In this document: one piece after another, positions 1 to 8,414 of the stretch | Position numbering within the stretch: position 1 is the stretch's first letter | Layout of the letters: the number at the start of each line of letters is the position of its first letter | Assembly (NCBI RefSeq): GCF_014230145.1 | Contig: NZ_JACHVC010000012.1 | Location: 67,001 to 131,000, forward strand | Length of the DNA stretch: 64,000 bases | Direction: 5' to 3' | DNA from: Pelagicoccus albus | GTDB taxonomy: Bacteria > Verrucomicrobiota > Verrucomicrobiia > Opitutales > Opitutaceae | Position numbers and translations under genes: made by a program | The notes under the pieces: generated by a model | Told to the model about the DNA's origin: nothing | Databases searched by the model: none | The model's input: the letters and a program-made list of their open reading frames with translations, nothing else

Positions 1-223
1 CCGCTACGTCGCGAACGCGAGAAATCGCGATACGACGATCATGCAAGGAACCCTTCTTGGCCAAGGTGATTACCTTTTCTACGAAAGGACGAAGAGCCTT
101 CGCCTTCTTGAGGGTAGTCTTGATGCGGCCGTGTTGGATAAGGGCGGTTGAGAGGTTGGCGAGAAGAGCTTCGCGGTGCTCCTTCTTTACGCCGAGTTGA
201 TTACGATGCTTGCGGTGACGCAT
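1..223 (-). CDS. rplQ: 50S ribosomal protein L17 (partial, C-terminus outside window)
   Basis: Reading the minus strand from the ATG at 221-223 gives [20 protein letters not shown] and onward through the conserved LxNLxTALIxHGRIKTT region, which is the N-terminus of L17. L17 is a large-subunit protein near the exit tunnel. The gene lies 26 bp downstream of rpoA, its usual partner at the end of the alpha operon. The reading frame stays open to base 1, so about 74 residues are present and the rest is cut by the window edge. Identity is clear; only completeness is unknown. Confidence 0.95.
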   Translation of the reverse strand, partial: MRHRKHRNQLGVKKEHREALLANLSTALIQHGRIKTTLKKAKALRPFVEKVITLAKKGSLHDRRIAISRVRDVA

Positions 224-249
224 GGCGGTCTAAGAGTAATAGGTTACGT

Positions 250-1251
250 TTATAGCTCCTTCTTGGAATCGAGGAGGCGTTCGTCAAATTTCATTCCAAG
301 CGAGAGTCCGAGAGACTCCAACTTGTCTTTGATTTCATTGAGGGACTTCTTACCGAAGTTACGATACTTGAGCATTTCTTGCTCACTCTTCATCGCGAGT
401 TCACCCACAGTGGTGATGTTCGCGTTGTTGAGACAGTTGGCAGCACGGACAGAAAGCTCGATTTCGTTAACGCTCATGTTGAGGAGCTTACGGAGCTTAT
501 TCTGCTCTTCGCTTACTTCTCCACCTTCGTCTTCGAACTCATAATTTTCGTCGGAAACGTTATCAAACACGTCCAAGTGATGCTTGAGGATCGCTCCTGC
601 TTGCTTCAAAGCATCGTCCGGTGTGATACGTCCGTCAGTCCAAACTTCCAATAGGAGCTTGTCGTAGTCAGTGATTTGACCAACGCGGGTCGCTTCAACT
701 GAGTACTTTACCAAGCTAACTGGGGAAAAGAGGGAGTCGATTGCGATAACCCCGATAGGATCATCTTCATCCTTATTCTCCTCACCTGGCCAGTAGCCAC
801 GTCCTACCTTTACTTCCAATTCCGCCGTGAATGGCATCTCACGATCGAGCGTGCAGATGATTTGGTCTGGGTTGACTATTTCTACGTTGGAATCCGGTTG
901 GATATCCGCCGCAGTGATCGCTCCAGCACGGTTGGTATTGATCATCAGCTTAACCCCTTCGCGCTTATGGCAAACGAGGAGCACCTTCTTGAGGTTCAAA
1001 ACAATGTCAGTGATATCTTCGACGATACCATCTACACTCTGAAACTCATGGCTAACGCCTTCGATCTTAACCGAAGAGATAGCAGCACCTTCGATGGAGC
1101 TGAGGAGTACGCGACGCAATGAATTGCCAATCGTGTGACCATAACCCGCTTCGAAGGGTTCTGCATGAAACATCGCATAGGTAGATGAGGATCCCTCCTC
1201 TACTTTTACGAGGCGGTTTGGCAGTTCGAACTTTCCAATACGTTTCGGCAT
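250..1251 (-). CDS. rpoA: DNA-directed RNA polymerase subunit alpha
   Basis: This 333-residue protein has the alpha N-terminal assembly domain, with GYGHTIGNSLRRVLLSS near residues 36-52. An acidic linker follows, then a C-terminal DNA/activator-binding domain from about residue 255 with LSVRAANCLNNANI, which keeps the DNA-contacting arginine. Alpha dimerises and nucleates assembly of the beta and beta-prime subunits, both encoded in this window. The gene sits between rpsD and rplQ as in the classical alpha operon. Length and domain order are normal. Confidence 0.98.
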   Translation of the reverse strand: MPKRIGKFELPNRLVKVEEGSSSTYAMFHAEPFEAGYGHTIGNSLRRVLLSSIEGAAISSVKIEGVSHEFQSVDGIVEDITDIVLNLKKVLLVCHKREGVKLMINTNRAGAITAADIQPDSNVEIVNPDQIICTLDREMPFTAELEVKVGRGYWPGEENKDEDDPIGVIAIDSLFSPVSLVKYSVEATRVGQITDYDKLLLEVWTDGRITPDDALKQAGAILKHHLDVFDNVSDENYEFEDEGGEVSEEQNKLRKLLNMSVNEIELSVRAANCLNNANITTVGELAMKSEQEMLKYRNFGKKSLNEIKDKLESLGLSLGMKFDERLLDSKKEL

Positions 1252-1323
1252 GTTGCGTTAAGGTCTACGAATGACTAAATTAAGTTGGTCGGAATAAAAG
1301 GTAAGGATGGAAAACAGTCGCAA

Positions 1324-1935
1324 TTAGAAGCGGCTGTAGAACTCAACGATCAGCTGTTCGTTGATGCTTGGCTCGAGTTCTTCGCGGGTTGGCTCGCGGT
1401 TTACGACTCCACGGAATGCTTCGTCTTGGCGAGTCATCCAGTCCGGAACATTGCGGAGACGATTCGCTTCCATATTGCGAGTAGCCAACTGGCGGGAGGA
1501 AGTGGTGTTGCGAACTTCGATTTCGTCACCAACTTTAACTTGGAAGCTAGCGATGTCGACTTTCTGTCCGTTCACGCAGATGTGACCGTGGTTGACGAAC
1601 TGACGAGCAGCCTTGCGAGTCTTGGTAAAACCGAGGTTGTACACGATGCTATCCAAGCGAGTCTCGAGTAACTGGAGGAAGATGGTACCAGTTACGCCAC
1701 GAGTTGCCTTAGCACGGTCGAAAGTACGGCGGAACTGCTTCTCCATCAGCCCGTACATGAAGCGAAGCTTCTGCTTTTCGCCTAGACCAATCGAGTATTC
1801 GGACTGCTTACGGCGGAGGCGTGGTCCGTGCTGTCCAGGTGGGTAGTTGCGCTTCTCTAGAGACTTCGACGAGCCGAAAATTGGCTGTCCGAAACGTCTG
1901 CTGATCTTTGTAGTTGGGCCGGTATAGCGAGCCAT
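1324..1935 (-). CDS. rpsD: 30S ribosomal protein S4
   Basis: The 203-residue protein begins MARYTGPTTKISRRFGQ and carries the S4 RNA-binding domain around residues 90-155 (ETRLDSIVYNLGF, then the VNHGHICVNGQ hairpin). S4 is a primary 16S rRNA binder that organises the 5' domain and part of the mRNA entry channel. The N-terminal zinc cysteines found in some S4 proteins are absent, so this is the cysteine-free form. It lies between rpsK and rpoA in the alpha operon, about 45 bp after rpsK. Confidence 0.98.
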   Translation of the reverse strand: MARYTGPTTKISRRFGQPIFGSSKSLEKRNYPPGQHGPRLRRKQSEYSIGLGEKQKLRFMYGLMEKQFRRTFDRAKATRGVTGTIFLQLLETRLDSIVYNLGFTKTRKAARQFVNHGHICVNGQKVDIASFQVKVGDEIEVRNTTSSRQLATRNMEANRLRNVPDWMTRQDEAFRGVVNREPTREELEPSINEQLIVEFYSRF

Positions 1936-1980
1936 GATCTTCTTAAATTTTGAGAGTTCAGAGTTTGAAGCAATCCGCGA

Positions 1981-2496
1981 TTAGACGCGACGACGCTTTG
2001 GTGGACGGCAACCGTTGTGCGGTATCGGCGTAGTGTCGGTAATTGAAGAGATTTCCAAACCGAGAGTTTGGAAGGCGCGGATGGCGGAATCACGTCCCAT
2101 ACCTGGGCCCTTCACCTCGATGACGACTTCCTTCAGACCGTGAGCCATTGCGGCTTTGGCAGCATTCTGCGTTACGACTTGAGCGGCGTAAGCAGTGGAC
2201 TTGCGGGAACCACGGAAATTCATTTTTCCGGCGCTAGCCCATGAAATAGTGTTACCCTTCAAATCAGTGATCGTGACGATCGTGTTGTTGAAGGTCGCGC
2301 TAACCTTGGCGATGCCAGTGGTTACGTTCTTGCTGCCCTTCGCCTTACGGATCTTGAGATCTCCGATCTCCTCCTTGAGTAGGTCTTGTGCGGTTGGCTG
2401 CTTCTTTACACCACCAATCAGCTCTTCCTCGACAGGAGCCTCCGCGGAGACGTCCTTAGCTTCTTCTTCTTCAGCTTTTACGTTTTCTTCAGACAT
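1981..2496 (-). CDS. rpsK: 30S ribosomal protein S11 with N-terminal extension
   Basis: Residues from about 53 onward match S11: [20 protein letters not shown], the [13 protein letters not shown] loop and the terminal [10 protein letters not shown]11 forms part of the platform next to the E-site mRNA. At 171 residues it is about 40 longer than usual. The extra N-terminus is glutamate-rich for about 28 residues, then becomes mixed-charge around residues 30-52. The start at 2496 lies 17 bp after rpsM and no internal methionine offers a shorter canonical start, so the extension appears genuine. Confidence 0.95.
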   Translation of the reverse strand: MSEENVKAEEEEAKDVSAEAPVEEELIGGVKKQPTAQDLLKEEIGDLKIRKAKGSKNVTTGIAKVSATFNNTIVTITDLKGNTISWASAGKMNFRGSRKSTAYAAQVVTQNAAKAAMAHGLKEVVIEVKGPGMGRDSAIRAFQTLGLEISSITDTTPIPHNGCRPPKRRRV

Positions 2497-2513
2497 GACG
2501 TGATGGTCCTAAA

Positions 2514-2885
2514 TTATTTGCGGAGTGAACCCTGCGTTTTAACCTTACCCTTGCGAGTGCGAGCATTGGTCTTGGTGCGTTGACCGCGAACCGGTAGACC
2601 ACGACGATGGCGAAGGCCGCGGTAGCTATTGATAGCCTGCAGACGCTTCATGTTGGCTGTGAGCTCACGACGGAGATCACCCTCTACCACGAACTGCAGA
2701 TCCTGAATCTTGCTCATGATAGCATTGATCTGCTCTTCGTTAAGATCCTTAGCGCGCATGTCTGGGTCGATACCAGTTTCTGCGAGTATGGTCTTTGAAC
2801 GAGTTGGTCCGATACCGTAAATGTAACGGAGAGAATATTCGAGCTTCTTGTTGGCTGGAATGTCAACGCCTAGGATACGTGGCAT
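2514..2885 (-). CDS. rpsM: 30S ribosomal protein S13
   Basis: This 123-residue protein has the S13 signature at the N-terminus ([20 protein letters not shown] and GIGPTRS) and the basic C-terminal tail [19 protein letters not shown] that reaches toward the P-site tRNA. S13 sits in the head of the small subunit and bridges to L5. It is the first gene after secY on the minus strand. The 173-bp gap separating them is where rpmJ normally lies; no L36 coding sequence is visible there. Confidence 0.97.
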   Translation of the reverse strand: MPRILGVDIPANKKLEYSLRYIYGIGPTRSKTILAETGIDPDMRAKDLNEEQINAIMSKIQDLQFVVEGDLRRELTANMKRLQAINSYRGLRHRRGLPVRGQRTKTNARTRKGKVKTQGSLRK

Positions 2886-3058
2886 AGTGTTCTAGCAAGT
2901 TATTGGTTAAAAGGTATTTGTATCAGTCAACAGCTATGAGGAGAATGACTTTTTTCTCACCGTTGAAACAATGTTCGATTAAGTCGTTAAATTGGCAGAG
3001 AGGTCGCCAAAGGAAAAAAGAGCAACGGAATGGACCCTCTTCACCCGAAAGTAAAGAA

Positions 3059-4564
3059 TTAATTTGTTGCGATCTGTATGAAATATGCCGCGAGACCAAC
3101 GAGAAAGATGGCCAACACTGCAGCATAGAGGGCTCCGACGTTTTTGAGTTCAGTTGCGCCGGTAAGTGCAGCGTCCGAGCCTTTAGCTTGGTTGCGTCCA
3201 CGAATGCGACCTTTCTTAAGGAAGCCATCGTAGTGGCGCTGTAGCAGATGAGTCTCGATTTGCTTCATTGTATCCAAAGCAACACCCACTGTGATCAACA
3301 TACCTGTTCCCCCGAAGAAGATCGCGACACGCATCGGAATCTCGTAGAGGAAAAGCAAAACGTCCGGAAATACCGTAATGATCGTCAAGAATATGGCGCC
3401 CGCTAGAGTCAGACGTGTCATGACGAAATCGAGAAATTTCGCGGTGGGCTGACCAGGACGCACTCCCGGAACGTAGCCACCGTACTTTTTCAAATCATCA
3501 GCAATCTGGATAGGACGGAACATAACCGAGACCCAAAAGTAGCTGAAGAAGAGAATCATCAAACCAAAGATGACGTAGTAGGTGGTGGAACCACGAACGA
3601 GGAAATTGGCCGCATCGACCATCCATGGCAAATTGAGGGACGCCCCAATTTGTGAGATGATCTGCTGTGGAAAGGACAATAACGCCGAAGCAAAGATGAC
3701 AGGCATAACACCCGCGTAATTCACCTTCAGCGGCATGAATGAGCTTTGTCCTCCGTAAACCTTACGGCCAACAACACGCTTAGCATACTGGACCGGAATC
3801 TTGCGCATCGCTTGAATCACCGCTACCAATCCGGCGGTAACCAAGACGAGCAACCCAGCCATCAGGATACCATGTCCGAAAACGAGCTTCTGCACGCCAA
3901 CAGGACCAAAGAACAAGTCATAGGTGGCCTTCGCAGCGCCAGGAAGGTCTGAAATGATACCAATGGTGATCAGTATCGAAATACCATTTCCGATCCCAAG
4001 CTTAGTGATCTGCTCACCGATCCACATCAATAGCACCGTACCAGCGGTAAGGAACACAGTGGACGAAACGAGGAACCAGAACTTATTGACGATAACGATT
4101 TGACCGTAGGTGTCTCCAGAAAAACCAGGAAACAGCGTGCCCGGGTTTTGCAAACCGAGGATGAGCAAAACCGCTTGAACAGCACAGATTACAACCGTGG
4201 CGTAGCGAGTATACTGAGAAAGCTTTTCGCGCCCTGACTCCCCTTCCTGCTGCAAACGGGCAAGAGCGGGAAAAACGGCACCCATCAACTGAAAAATGAT
4301 AGATGCCGAAATATACGGCATGATCCCCAAAGCGAATACGGCACCACGCAGAAACGCGCCACCGGTGAACATGTTATACAAACCTACCAAACTGCCACCG
4401 CCTGTCGCGGTTTGATCAGCGAAATAATCCTGCAGCGGTTTCATATCGAGACCTGGAAGCGGGATATTAGCGCCGATACGCGCGATAAACAGAAGAGAGA
4501 GCATCAGAAAGATTTTCTGACGTAGCTCAGGAATCTTCAGACAGTTGGTAAATGCGGATAGCAT
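3059..4564 (-). CDS. secY: Protein translocase subunit SecY with extra C-terminal membrane segment
   Basis: SecY is the channel subunit of the SecYEG translocon in the inner membrane. The protein starts MLSAFTNCLKIPELRQKIF and contains the plug region, the cytosolic loop AMRKIPVQYAKRVVGRKVYG and the usual final loop LLQRHYDGFLKKGRIRGR. A normal SecY ends there, at about 430-450 residues. This one continues for about 43 residues to 501, with a hydrophobic stretch near residues 477-498 (VGALYAAVLAIFLVGLAAYF) that looks like an eleventh helix. The stop codon is clean. The gene sits between rplO and rpsM in the spc operon. Confidence 0.97.
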   Translation of the reverse strand: MLSAFTNCLKIPELRQKIFLMLSLLFIARIGANIPLPGLDMKPLQDYFADQTATGGGSLVGLYNMFTGGAFLRGAVFALGIMPYISASIIFQLMGAVFPALARLQQEGESGREKLSQYTRYATVVICAVQAVLLILGLQNPGTLFPGFSGDTYGQIVIVNKFWFLVSSTVFLTAGTVLLMWIGEQITKLGIGNGISILITIGIISDLPGAAKATYDLFFGPVGVQKLVFGHGILMAGLLVLVTAGLVAVIQAMRKIPVQYAKRVVGRKVYGGQSSFMPLKVNYAGVMPVIFASALLSFPQQIISQIGASLNLPWMVDAANFLVRGSTTYYVIFGLMILFFSYFWVSVMFRPIQIADDLKKYGGYVPGVRPGQPTAKFLDFVMTRLTLAGAIFLTIITVFPDVLLFLYEIPMRVAIFFGGTGMLITVGVALDTMKQIETHLLQRHYDGFLKKGRIRGRNQAKGSDAALTGATELKNVGALYAAVLAIFLVGLAAYFIQIATN

Positions 4565-4594
4565 GCCTATTGGTTTCGGGGATCAGTACAAGAT

Positions 4595-5047
4595 TTACGC
4601 TTCGGCTACGATAGCTTCACCACCAGCCTTTTCGATCTTCTCCTTAGCGGAGCCGCTGAACTTGGCAGCCTTGATCTTGAGAGCTTTGGTGATTTCGCCT
4701 TCGCCGAGGATCTTGAGTGGCTTGTCGTTCAAACGAACGAGCCCAGCAACCGCAAGAGCGTCGCGATCAACCTCAGTTACCGAATCATCAAGCCTGGCGA
4801 GTTCGCCGACGTTGACGGTTTCGTATTCAGTACGGAAGTTCTTGTTGTTGAAGCCGCGAATAGGAAGACGACGGAAGATAGGCATCTGACCACCTTCGAA
4901 ACCGATACGGATACCTCCCCCGGAACGAGCCGTCTGCCCCTTGCCACCGCGACCAGAAGTCTTACCGTGGCCACCGCCTTCACCACAACCGACGCGCTTG
5001 CGACGGTGGGTTGCACCTTTAACGTTAGATAGATTGTGGAGTCTCAT
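4595..5047 (-). CDS. rplO: 50S ribosomal protein L15
   Basis: The 150-residue protein starts MRLHNLSNVKGATHRRKRVG and has the glycine-rich basic N-terminal arm (CGEGGGHGKTSGRGGKGQTA) that threads into 23S rRNA, followed by the globular domain. L15 is a late-assembly organiser of the large subunit. It follows rpsE directly, with only 27 bp between them, so rpmD (L30), which normally separates the two, is not present here. Confidence 0.97.
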   Translation of the reverse strand: MRLHNLSNVKGATHRRKRVGCGEGGGHGKTSGRGGKGQTARSGGGIRIGFEGGQMPIFRRLPIRGFNNKNFRTEYETVNVGELARLDDSVTEVDRDALAVAGLVRLNDKPLKILGEGEITKALKIKAAKFSGSAKEKIEKAGGEAIVAEA

Positions 5048-5074
5048 TTTGAGCTTTTCCTTTCAAAGTTTAGA

Positions 5075-5710
5075 TTAACCGCGCAGGCGCTTGTAATCCT
5101 CGAGAGTCTTGAGCTGCTTTAGCCCGTCCAAGGTAGCAAGAACGATTGCGTTAGGGTTGTTAGAGCCAAGAGACTTGGTGAGTACGTTCTGAACGCCTGC
5201 AGCCTCTAGTACGGCACGCACACCGCCACCAGCGATGATACCGGTACCCGTTGTCGCAGGACGCAAGAGAACCTTACCTCCATCGAACTCGCCGAGTACT
5301 TCGTGAGGGATGGTGTCACCCTTGAGCTTAACTGGCTCGAGGTTCTTACGTGCTTGCTCAGTGCCCTTGCGGATCGCTTCAGGAACTTCGTTCGCCTTGC
5401 CGTAGCCGATACCGACCTTGCCAGCTTGGTCACCTGCCACCACGAGAGCGGAGAAACTGAAACGACGTCCACCTTTAACAACCTTGGCACAACGATTGAT
5501 GAATACTACCTTTTCGGAGATTCCATCGTCTTCGCGCTCTTCACGTTGTCCACGAGGTCCGCCACGGTTGCCACCTGGTCCACGGTTTCCACCTGGTCCA
5601 CGATTACCACCTGGTCCACGATTGCCACCTGGTCCACGGCTACCGCCTGGTCCGCGATTACCACCTGGTCCAGACTTAGCAGGACCGTTAGAATTTTGCT
5701 GTGTCATCAT
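5075..5710 (-). CDS. rpsE: 30S ribosomal protein S5 with Gly-Pro-Asn-Arg repeat tail
   Basis: Residues from about 62 carry the two S5 domains: [20 protein letters not shown] with the accuracy-related basic loop, then [19 protein letters not shown] and the C-terminal fold ending in EDYKRLRG. S5 lines the mRNA entry site and influences fidelity. The protein is 211 residues against a usual 165-175. The surplus is an N-terminal tail with six GPGGNR-type hexapeptides (residues 14-49) followed by [12 protein letters not shown]. Two adjacent ATG codons (5710, 5707) are possible starts. It begins 7 bp after rplR. Confidence 0.97.
   Translation of the reverse strand: MMTQQNSNGPAKSGPGGNRGPGGSRGPGGNRGPGGNRGPGGNRGPGGNRGGPRGQREEREDDGISEKVVFINRCAKVVKGGRRFSFSALVVAGDQAGKVGIGYGKANEVPEAIRKGTEQARKNLEPVKLKGDTIPHEVLGEFDGGKVLLRPATTGTGIIAGGGVRAVLEAAGVQNVLTKSLGSNNPNAIVLATLDGLKQLKTLEDYKRLRG
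5564..5671 (-). repeat. Six in-frame 18-bp tandem repeats inside rpsE
   Basis: Six tandem 18-bp units encode five copies of GPGGNR and one of GPGGSR in the S5 N-terminal tail. The nucleotide units differ by a few third-position changes, so the array is not a very recent slippage product but keeps the length of whole codons. Confidence 0.9.
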
Positions 5711-5717
5711 AGGGCAA

Positions 5718-6080
5718 TTAGAAGTCTAGGCCGGCCTCGCGAGCGGCTTCTGCGAATGTTTTGACGCAGCCATGATACTTACGTCCGTTACGGTCGAAAA
5801 CGACCTTGCTAACTCCAGCTTCCTTGGCCTTTTCGCCAAAGAGCTTACCAAGGGCAGCTGCACCGGCGTTGTTTGCCTTGAGGTTCTGTGAACGCACGTC
5901 TTTGCCGAGGCTGGAAACGAAGGTTACGGTGGTGCCGGATTCGTCGTTGATCGCTTGAGCGTAGATGTGCTTGTTGCTGAGATGAAGGCTAAGGCGTGGA
6001 CGCTCTGAAGTGCCAACTACCTTTTTGCGTACGCGCCAGCGGCGCTTTTGCAGGAGCTCGTTTTTCTTTTGAATTTTCAT
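5718..6080 (-). CDS. rplR: 50S ribosomal protein L18
   Basis: The 120-residue protein starts [20 protein letters not shown] and has the L18 core ([20 protein letters not shown], then [20 protein letters not shown]). L18 binds 5S rRNA together with L5 and is part of the central protuberance. It lies between rplF and rpsE in the standard spc order, 47 bp after rplF. Length is normal and nothing unusual is seen. Confidence 0.97.
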   Translation of the reverse strand: MKIQKKNELLQKRRWRVRKKVVGTSERPRLSLHLSNKHIYAQAINDESGTTVTFVSSLGKDVRSQNLKANNAGAAALGKLFGEKAKEAGVSKVVFDRNGRKYHGCVKTFAEAAREAGLDF

Positions 6081-6127
6081 CTGTTAACTCTTCTTTCTGA
6101 GTTTGAGGTTAGCATCTAAGCCCTAGC

Positions 6128-6661
6128 TTAGACGGACTTACCTTCCTTGCGGATTACGTGTTCGCCAACGATGCGAACGCCCTTGCCCTTGTAAGGTTCG
6201 ATTGGAGCGAACTTCTTGATAGAAGCTGCTGCCTGTCCGACCATGTGCTTGTCGATGCCTGAAACCTTAACTTTGGTACCGCCGTCAACAGTGATGGTAA
6301 CACCCTCTGGGATGTCGTAGTTACAATCGTGCGAATAGCCGAGCTTTAGGTTCAAAACCTTGCCCTTGAGGTTCGCCTGGAAACCAACGCCGGAGATCTC
6401 AAGATCCTTTGAGTACCCTTCGACTACGCCCTGCACCATGTTGCTGATGATAGAGCGGGCTGTTCCGTACATGGAGTTGGCGAAACGTGTTGAGTCCGCT
6501 GGGCTGACCTTGACCTGCCCGTCTTCGATGACGACCGCGACTGCTGAGTTGAAAGTTTTTTCGAGCTTACCCTTCGGGCCTTCGACCTTAACGGTGGTTC
6601 CGCTTACGTCGACTTTGACACCCGCTGGGATCTCTACTGGTAATTTTCCGATTCTGCTCAT
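6128..6661 (-). CDS. rplF: 50S ribosomal protein L6
   Basis: The 177-residue protein begins MSRIGKLPVEIPAGVKVDVS and carries the two tandem L6 folds, with the C-terminal PYKGKGVRIVGEHVIRKEGK tail that contacts 23S rRNA near the sarcin-ricin loop. L6 lies close to the factor-binding site. It follows rpsH by 16 bp and precedes rplR. Both length and gene order are typical. Confidence 0.97.
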   Translation of the reverse strand: MSRIGKLPVEIPAGVKVDVSGTTVKVEGPKGKLEKTFNSAVAVVIEDGQVKVSPADSTRFANSMYGTARSIISNMVQGVVEGYSKDLEISGVGFQANLKGKVLNLKLGYSHDCNYDIPEGVTITVDGGTKVKVSGIDKHMVGQAAASIKKFAPIEPYKGKGVRIVGEHVIRKEGKSV

Positions 6662-6677
6662 TTCTGGAGTCCCTTTC

Positions 6678-7073
6678 TTACCAAACGTTGCAGATCAGTT
6701 CGCCACCAAGTTTCTGGCGGCGAGCTTCGCGATCGCGCATGACGCCCTTCGGCGTGGTGAGGATACAAACTCCAAGTCCGTTGAGGACGCGTGGAATTTC
6801 GTTGCTCTTCGCGTAAAGGCGAAGACCTGGCTTAGAGACGCGCTCGATTCCATTGATGGAGGCCTCGCCGTCTACGTACTTGAGAGCGACGACGATGGTC
6901 TTGTGACCCTTGGCGTCGGTGCCCTCTTTCACTTCGCTTACGAAGCCTTCGTCGAGAAGGATCTTGGCGATAGCAGCCTTGAGCTTTGAATGCGGCGCTG
7001 CGCACTCGGCCTTTCCGGCCGAAGACGCGTTTCTAATGCGCGTTAAGAAGTCGCTGATTGGATCAGTGTGCAT
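6678..7073 (-). CDS. rpsH: 30S ribosomal protein S8
   Basis: The 131-residue protein starts MHTDPISDFLTRIRNAS and ends with the S8 signature (VLNGLGVCILTTPKGVMRD, then GGELICNVW). S8 is a primary 16S rRNA binder and, in well-studied enterobacteria, the translational repressor of the spc operon. The 113-bp gap before this gene contains a perfect 8-bp inverted repeat (7092-7120) ending about 20 bp upstream of the start. That is a candidate control structure, which is an inference. Confidence 0.97.
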   Translation of the reverse strand: MHTDPISDFLTRIRNASSAGKAECAAPHSKLKAAIAKILLDEGFVSEVKEGTDAKGHKTIVVALKYVDGEASINGIERVSKPGLRLYAKSNEIPRVLNGLGVCILTTPKGVMRDREARRQKLGGELICNVW

Positions 7074-7091
7074 ACTATTATATTAGGTTGA

Positions 7092-7120
7092 GGGCCACGC
7101 GATATCCAAACTCGTGGCCC
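7092..7120 (-). promoter_or_regulatory. Inverted repeat in the rpsN-rpsH leader
   Basis: GGGCCACG and CGTGGCCC (plus-strand view) form a perfect 8-bp stem with a 13-nt loop, about 20 nt upstream of the rpsH start on the transcribed strand. No run of T follows on the minus strand, so it is not an intrinsic terminator. It could be a protein-binding RNA hairpin or a processing site. Confidence 0.45.
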
Positions 7121-7186
7121 GAGATGATTTTTTTGGAAAAGCGGACGATTTGATCGCCAAAAGGCAGATCGTCAACGCCCAATCGC

Positions 7187-7492
7187 TTACCAGGACGACT
7201 TAGTTACGCCTGGGATCTTTCCTTCCAGAGCGAGCTCACGGAAAGTAAGACGAGAAAGTCCGTAGCGGCGGATGTAAGCGCGAGGACGTCCAGTGATGTT
7301 GCAGCGATTCTTCACACGAATTGGAGAAGAGTTGCGAGGCAACTTGCAGAGCTTGCGCTGTGCTGCGTAGAACTCTTCGTCGGTGCTGTCCGGATTGGCC
7401 ATGATAGCCTTCAGGTTAGCACGCTTTTCAGCGTACTGAGCGACCAGACGTTCGCGCTTCTTGTTACGGGCGATAGCTGATTTCTTTGCCAT
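7187..7492 (-). CDS. rpsN: 30S ribosomal protein S14 (long, zinc-free type)
   Basis: This 101-residue S14 starts [20 protein letters not shown] and ends with [11 protein letters not shown]-like and [18 protein letters not shown] sequences. It has the insert typical of the long form and lacks the CxxC...CxxC zinc ribbon of the short form. S14 sits in the head of the small subunit. It follows rplE by 12 bp. A longer-than-usual spacer separates it from rpsH. Confidence 0.97.
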   Translation of the reverse strand: MAKKSAIARNKKRERLVAQYAEKRANLKAIMANPDSTDEEFYAAQRKLCKLPRNSSPIRVKNRCNITGRPRAYIRRYGLSRLTFRELALEGKIPGVTKSSW

Positions 7493-7504
7493 GTTCTAAA
7501 TAAA

Positions 7505-8083
7505 TTAAGCTGCGGTTTCCGCTTCCTTCTTTTCTTGCTTGCGGAAAGGCATTCCGAGAAGCGTGAGCAACTCCTTACCTTCTTCGTTGGTGGACGCGGA
7601 AGTCACGATGGTAAACTCGAGACCGGACTGGTACTTGAGAGCATCGGTGGTGATTTCCGGGAAGATTGTGATATCGGTGATGCCGAGTGAGTAGTTGCCA
7701 TTGCCGTCGAAACGGGAATGAACTCCACGGAAGTCACGAATGGAAGGGAGGCCTACTGCGAGCAAACGGTAGAGGAAGTCCCACATGCGGTTGCCACGAA
7801 GGGTAACCTTGCATCCGATTGGCATTCCTTCACGAAGCTTGAAGTTCGCGATGCTCTTGCGAGCGTAGGTGCGGACCGCTGCTTGACCAGCGATGGCGCT
7901 GAGGTTCTTGACCGCCTCTTCGAGGACGGACTTGTCTGCGGAAGCATTGACGCCGATGTTCAAAACGACCTTTTCGATCACAGGGATCTGCATGTCGTTC
8001 TTAAAGCCCAAAGACTTCTTGAGGCCTGGCGCAACTACGTCAGCGTAGTGCTTCTTGAGTACTGGAGTTTGTTGAGAGCTCAT
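7505..8083 (-). CDS. rplE: 50S ribosomal protein L5
   Basis: The 192-residue protein shows the L5 pattern: IPVIEKVVLNIGV near residue 33, AVRTYARKSIANFKLREGM, RMWDFLYRLLAVGLPSIRDF and the GITDITIFPE segment. L5 binds 5S rRNA and contacts P-site tRNA and S13 across the subunit interface. A short KKEAETAA tail extends the C-terminus slightly. The gene is separated from rplX by 78 bp, which contain a weak 7-bp hairpin of unknown value. Confidence 0.97.
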   Translation of the reverse strand: MSSQQTPVLKKHYADVVAPGLKKSLGFKNDMQIPVIEKVVLNIGVNASADKSVLEEAVKNLSAIAGQAAVRTYARKSIANFKLREGMPIGCKVTLRGNRMWDFLYRLLAVGLPSIRDFRGVHSRFDGNGNYSLGITDITIFPEITTDALKYQSGLEFTIVTSASTNEEGKELLTLLGMPFRKQEKKEAETAA

Positions 8084-8161
8084 TGGTTTTTACGAATTCG
8101 GATTTCCGTCCCGAATTTCTTGGTTCTCGTGTCTATACTAGACTGATTAATATTAGGTGAA

Positions 8162-8413
8162 TTACTTGGAGCGGCGGGAATCCCACTTCTCTGCAGCCAT
8201 GAGGTTGGATACGTGGATGGAGCCTTCGCGTTCTACGATGGCGCCTTCCGGCTTTTCCTCTGACTTCTTTTCGTGACGCTTGACCATCATCAAACCTTCG
8301 ACGATCGCGCGGTTCTTGGAAGGAAGCAGCTGCAAAACCTTGCCGCGCTTCCCCTTTTCCTTGCCAGCGAGTACGATTACTTCCTCGCCCTTTTTAATGT
8401 GTGCCTTGGCCAT
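8162..8413 (-). CDS. rplX: 50S ribosomal protein L24
   Basis: This 83-residue protein has the KOW motif of L24 (HIKKGEEVIVLAGKEKGKRG) at the N-terminus, then VEGLMMVKRHEK and the terminal part with SIHVSNLMAA. L24 is an assembly initiator protein near the exit tunnel. It is on the short side for the family (often about 75-105) but all core strands are represented. The start is 1 bp after the rplN stop, so translation is probably coupled. Confidence 0.96.
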   Translation of the reverse strand: MAKAHIKKGEEVIVLAGKEKGKRGKVLQLLPSKNRAIVEGLMMVKRHEKKSEEKPEGAIVEREGSIHVSNLMAAEKWDSRRSK

Positions 8414-8414
8414 C

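Noticed and set aside
2886-3058. Possible rpmJ in the secY-rpsM gap
   Set aside because: The minus-strand translation shows no L36 pattern (no MKVRxSVK start or CxxC...CH cysteines).
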